This document shows positions 63,695-64,000 of a stretch of 64,000 nucleotides of DNA, in pieces. Source of the stretch: CAVPDA01 sp963702495 (GTDB lineage Bacteria; Pseudomonadota; Gammaproteobacteria; Burkholderiales; Rhodocyclaceae); assembly GCA_963702495.1 (NCBI GenBank), contig CAVPDA010000003.1, forward strand, positions 310,001 to 374,000, read 5' to 3'. Both the position numbers and the translations under genes were made by a program. The notes beneath the pieces are model-generated. The model worked only from the letters and a program-made list of their open reading frames with translations. It did no database searches and was not told where the DNA came from. The stretch's first letter is position 1. The number at the start of each line of letters is the position of its first letter.

Positions 63695-63931
63695 TCAGTG
63701 CATGAGGGCAGGCTGATTGAGCAGGGCCTGGTAGTCGTCGATGAAATCGCCGAAAGCTTCGATGTCCGGCTCGCCCGAAACGAACTGGCTGAAATCCTCG
63801 CGAAAGCGCTGGGCCGCGGCGTCGCGGATGAAGGCGCCGACGCCGTGCCGCTTGTCAATGACCTCGACGCCGTTCTGCGCCGGATAATCAGCGACATAGA
63901 GCACGGGATTGTTGAAGACGATCTGCATCAT
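63695..63931 (-). CDS. DUF3567 family protein
   Basis: A 78-residue small protein of unknown function known from Betaproteobacteria. The sequence MQIVFNNPVLYVADYPAQNG with GVEVIDKRHGVGAFIRDAAAQRFREDF is characteristic. The start is the double ATG at 63931/63928, preceded by GAAAGGAAAC. It lies 87 bp before greB. It is useful as a lineage marker. Confidence 0.88.
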   Translation of the reverse strand: MMQIVFNNPVLYVADYPAQNGVEVIDKRHGVGAFIRDAAAQRFREDFSQFVSGEPDIEAFGDFIDDYQALLNQPALMH

Positions 63932-64000
63932 GTGGTTTCCTTTCGCGGGTCTCGGCGGCGACTTGGGTTTCGTATAGCATCCCCACCTGGACCCCAATGC

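Noticed and set aside
1..64000. tRNA or rRNA genes
   Set aside because: I saw no cloverleaf with a TTCGA-type T-loop and CCA-end context and no rRNA-like segments; a covariance search would be needed to exclude them fully.

Overview
The window is high-GC chromosomal DNA from a betaproteobacterium. A DUF3567 gene, bpt-aat adjacency, the rnfABCDGE-nth neighbourhood, a DUF1841 gene and high-GC codon use all point that way; a Rhodocyclales-like host is a guess. Genes are densely packed, with many 4-bp ATGA-type overlaps. At least nine genes or gene ends read correctly only if one surplus base is dropped, always in the same direction. I read most of these as assembly or sequencing insertions, not true mutations.

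Layout. 1-1.9 kb: a transposase remnant and a retron-type reverse transcriptase with a candidate msr-msd RNA upstream. 2-4.2 kb: an NTP/NDP-exchange-like MFS carrier and a Tat-exported aldo/keto reductase. 4.4-17.8 kb (minus strand): a sodium-transport block in transcription order: Ca2+/Na+ antiporter, a complete Mrp antiporter (A-G), a second complete Mrp antiporter (AB, C-G) joined to the first by a 4-bp overlap, and a bacterial voltage-gated sodium channel. 18-22.1 kb: propionyl-CoA synthetase, a response regulator with a degenerate GGDEF domain, and an acrylyl-CoA reductase. 23.2-27.2 kb: a ferric-iron ABC importer (FbpA; divergent FbpB and FbpC). 27.2-31 kb: aat, bpt, pyrD and ald in a coupled run. 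31-36.7 kb: rnfABCDGE. 36.7-39.9 kb: a degenerate MfnB-like gene with a small upstream leader ORF and hairpins, then nth, a FIST protein and DUF1841.

40-45.5 kb holds a molybdenum-hydroxylase cluster (MocA, XdhC, IorB, IorA and an extra [2Fe-2S] subunit) beside two small cytochromes c. 45.7-50.4 kb is a large periplasmic-sensor/PAS/PAS/GGDEF/EAL gene split by a 1.5-kb IS4-family element with a direct target duplication; removing the IS restores one 1055-residue frame. 50.8-54 kb carries a MoxR ATPase, a SEL1 protein and a VWA (CoxE-like) protein. After a nuclease-like gene fragment and a perfect palindrome come a VOC protein, an MBL-fold protein and a GspE/PilB-type ATPase. 58.6-60.9 kb has two tandem RpfF-type (DSF synthase) genes, followed by htpG, greB and DUF3567.

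Together the genes describe a respiratory bacterium with heavy investment in Na+ cycling (Mrp x2, CaCA, Nav channel, Rnf) and in c-di-GMP/DSF signalling. The points most worth a second look are the retron locus, the double Mrp/Nav block, the tandem RpfF pair and the MfnB-like gene with its leader.
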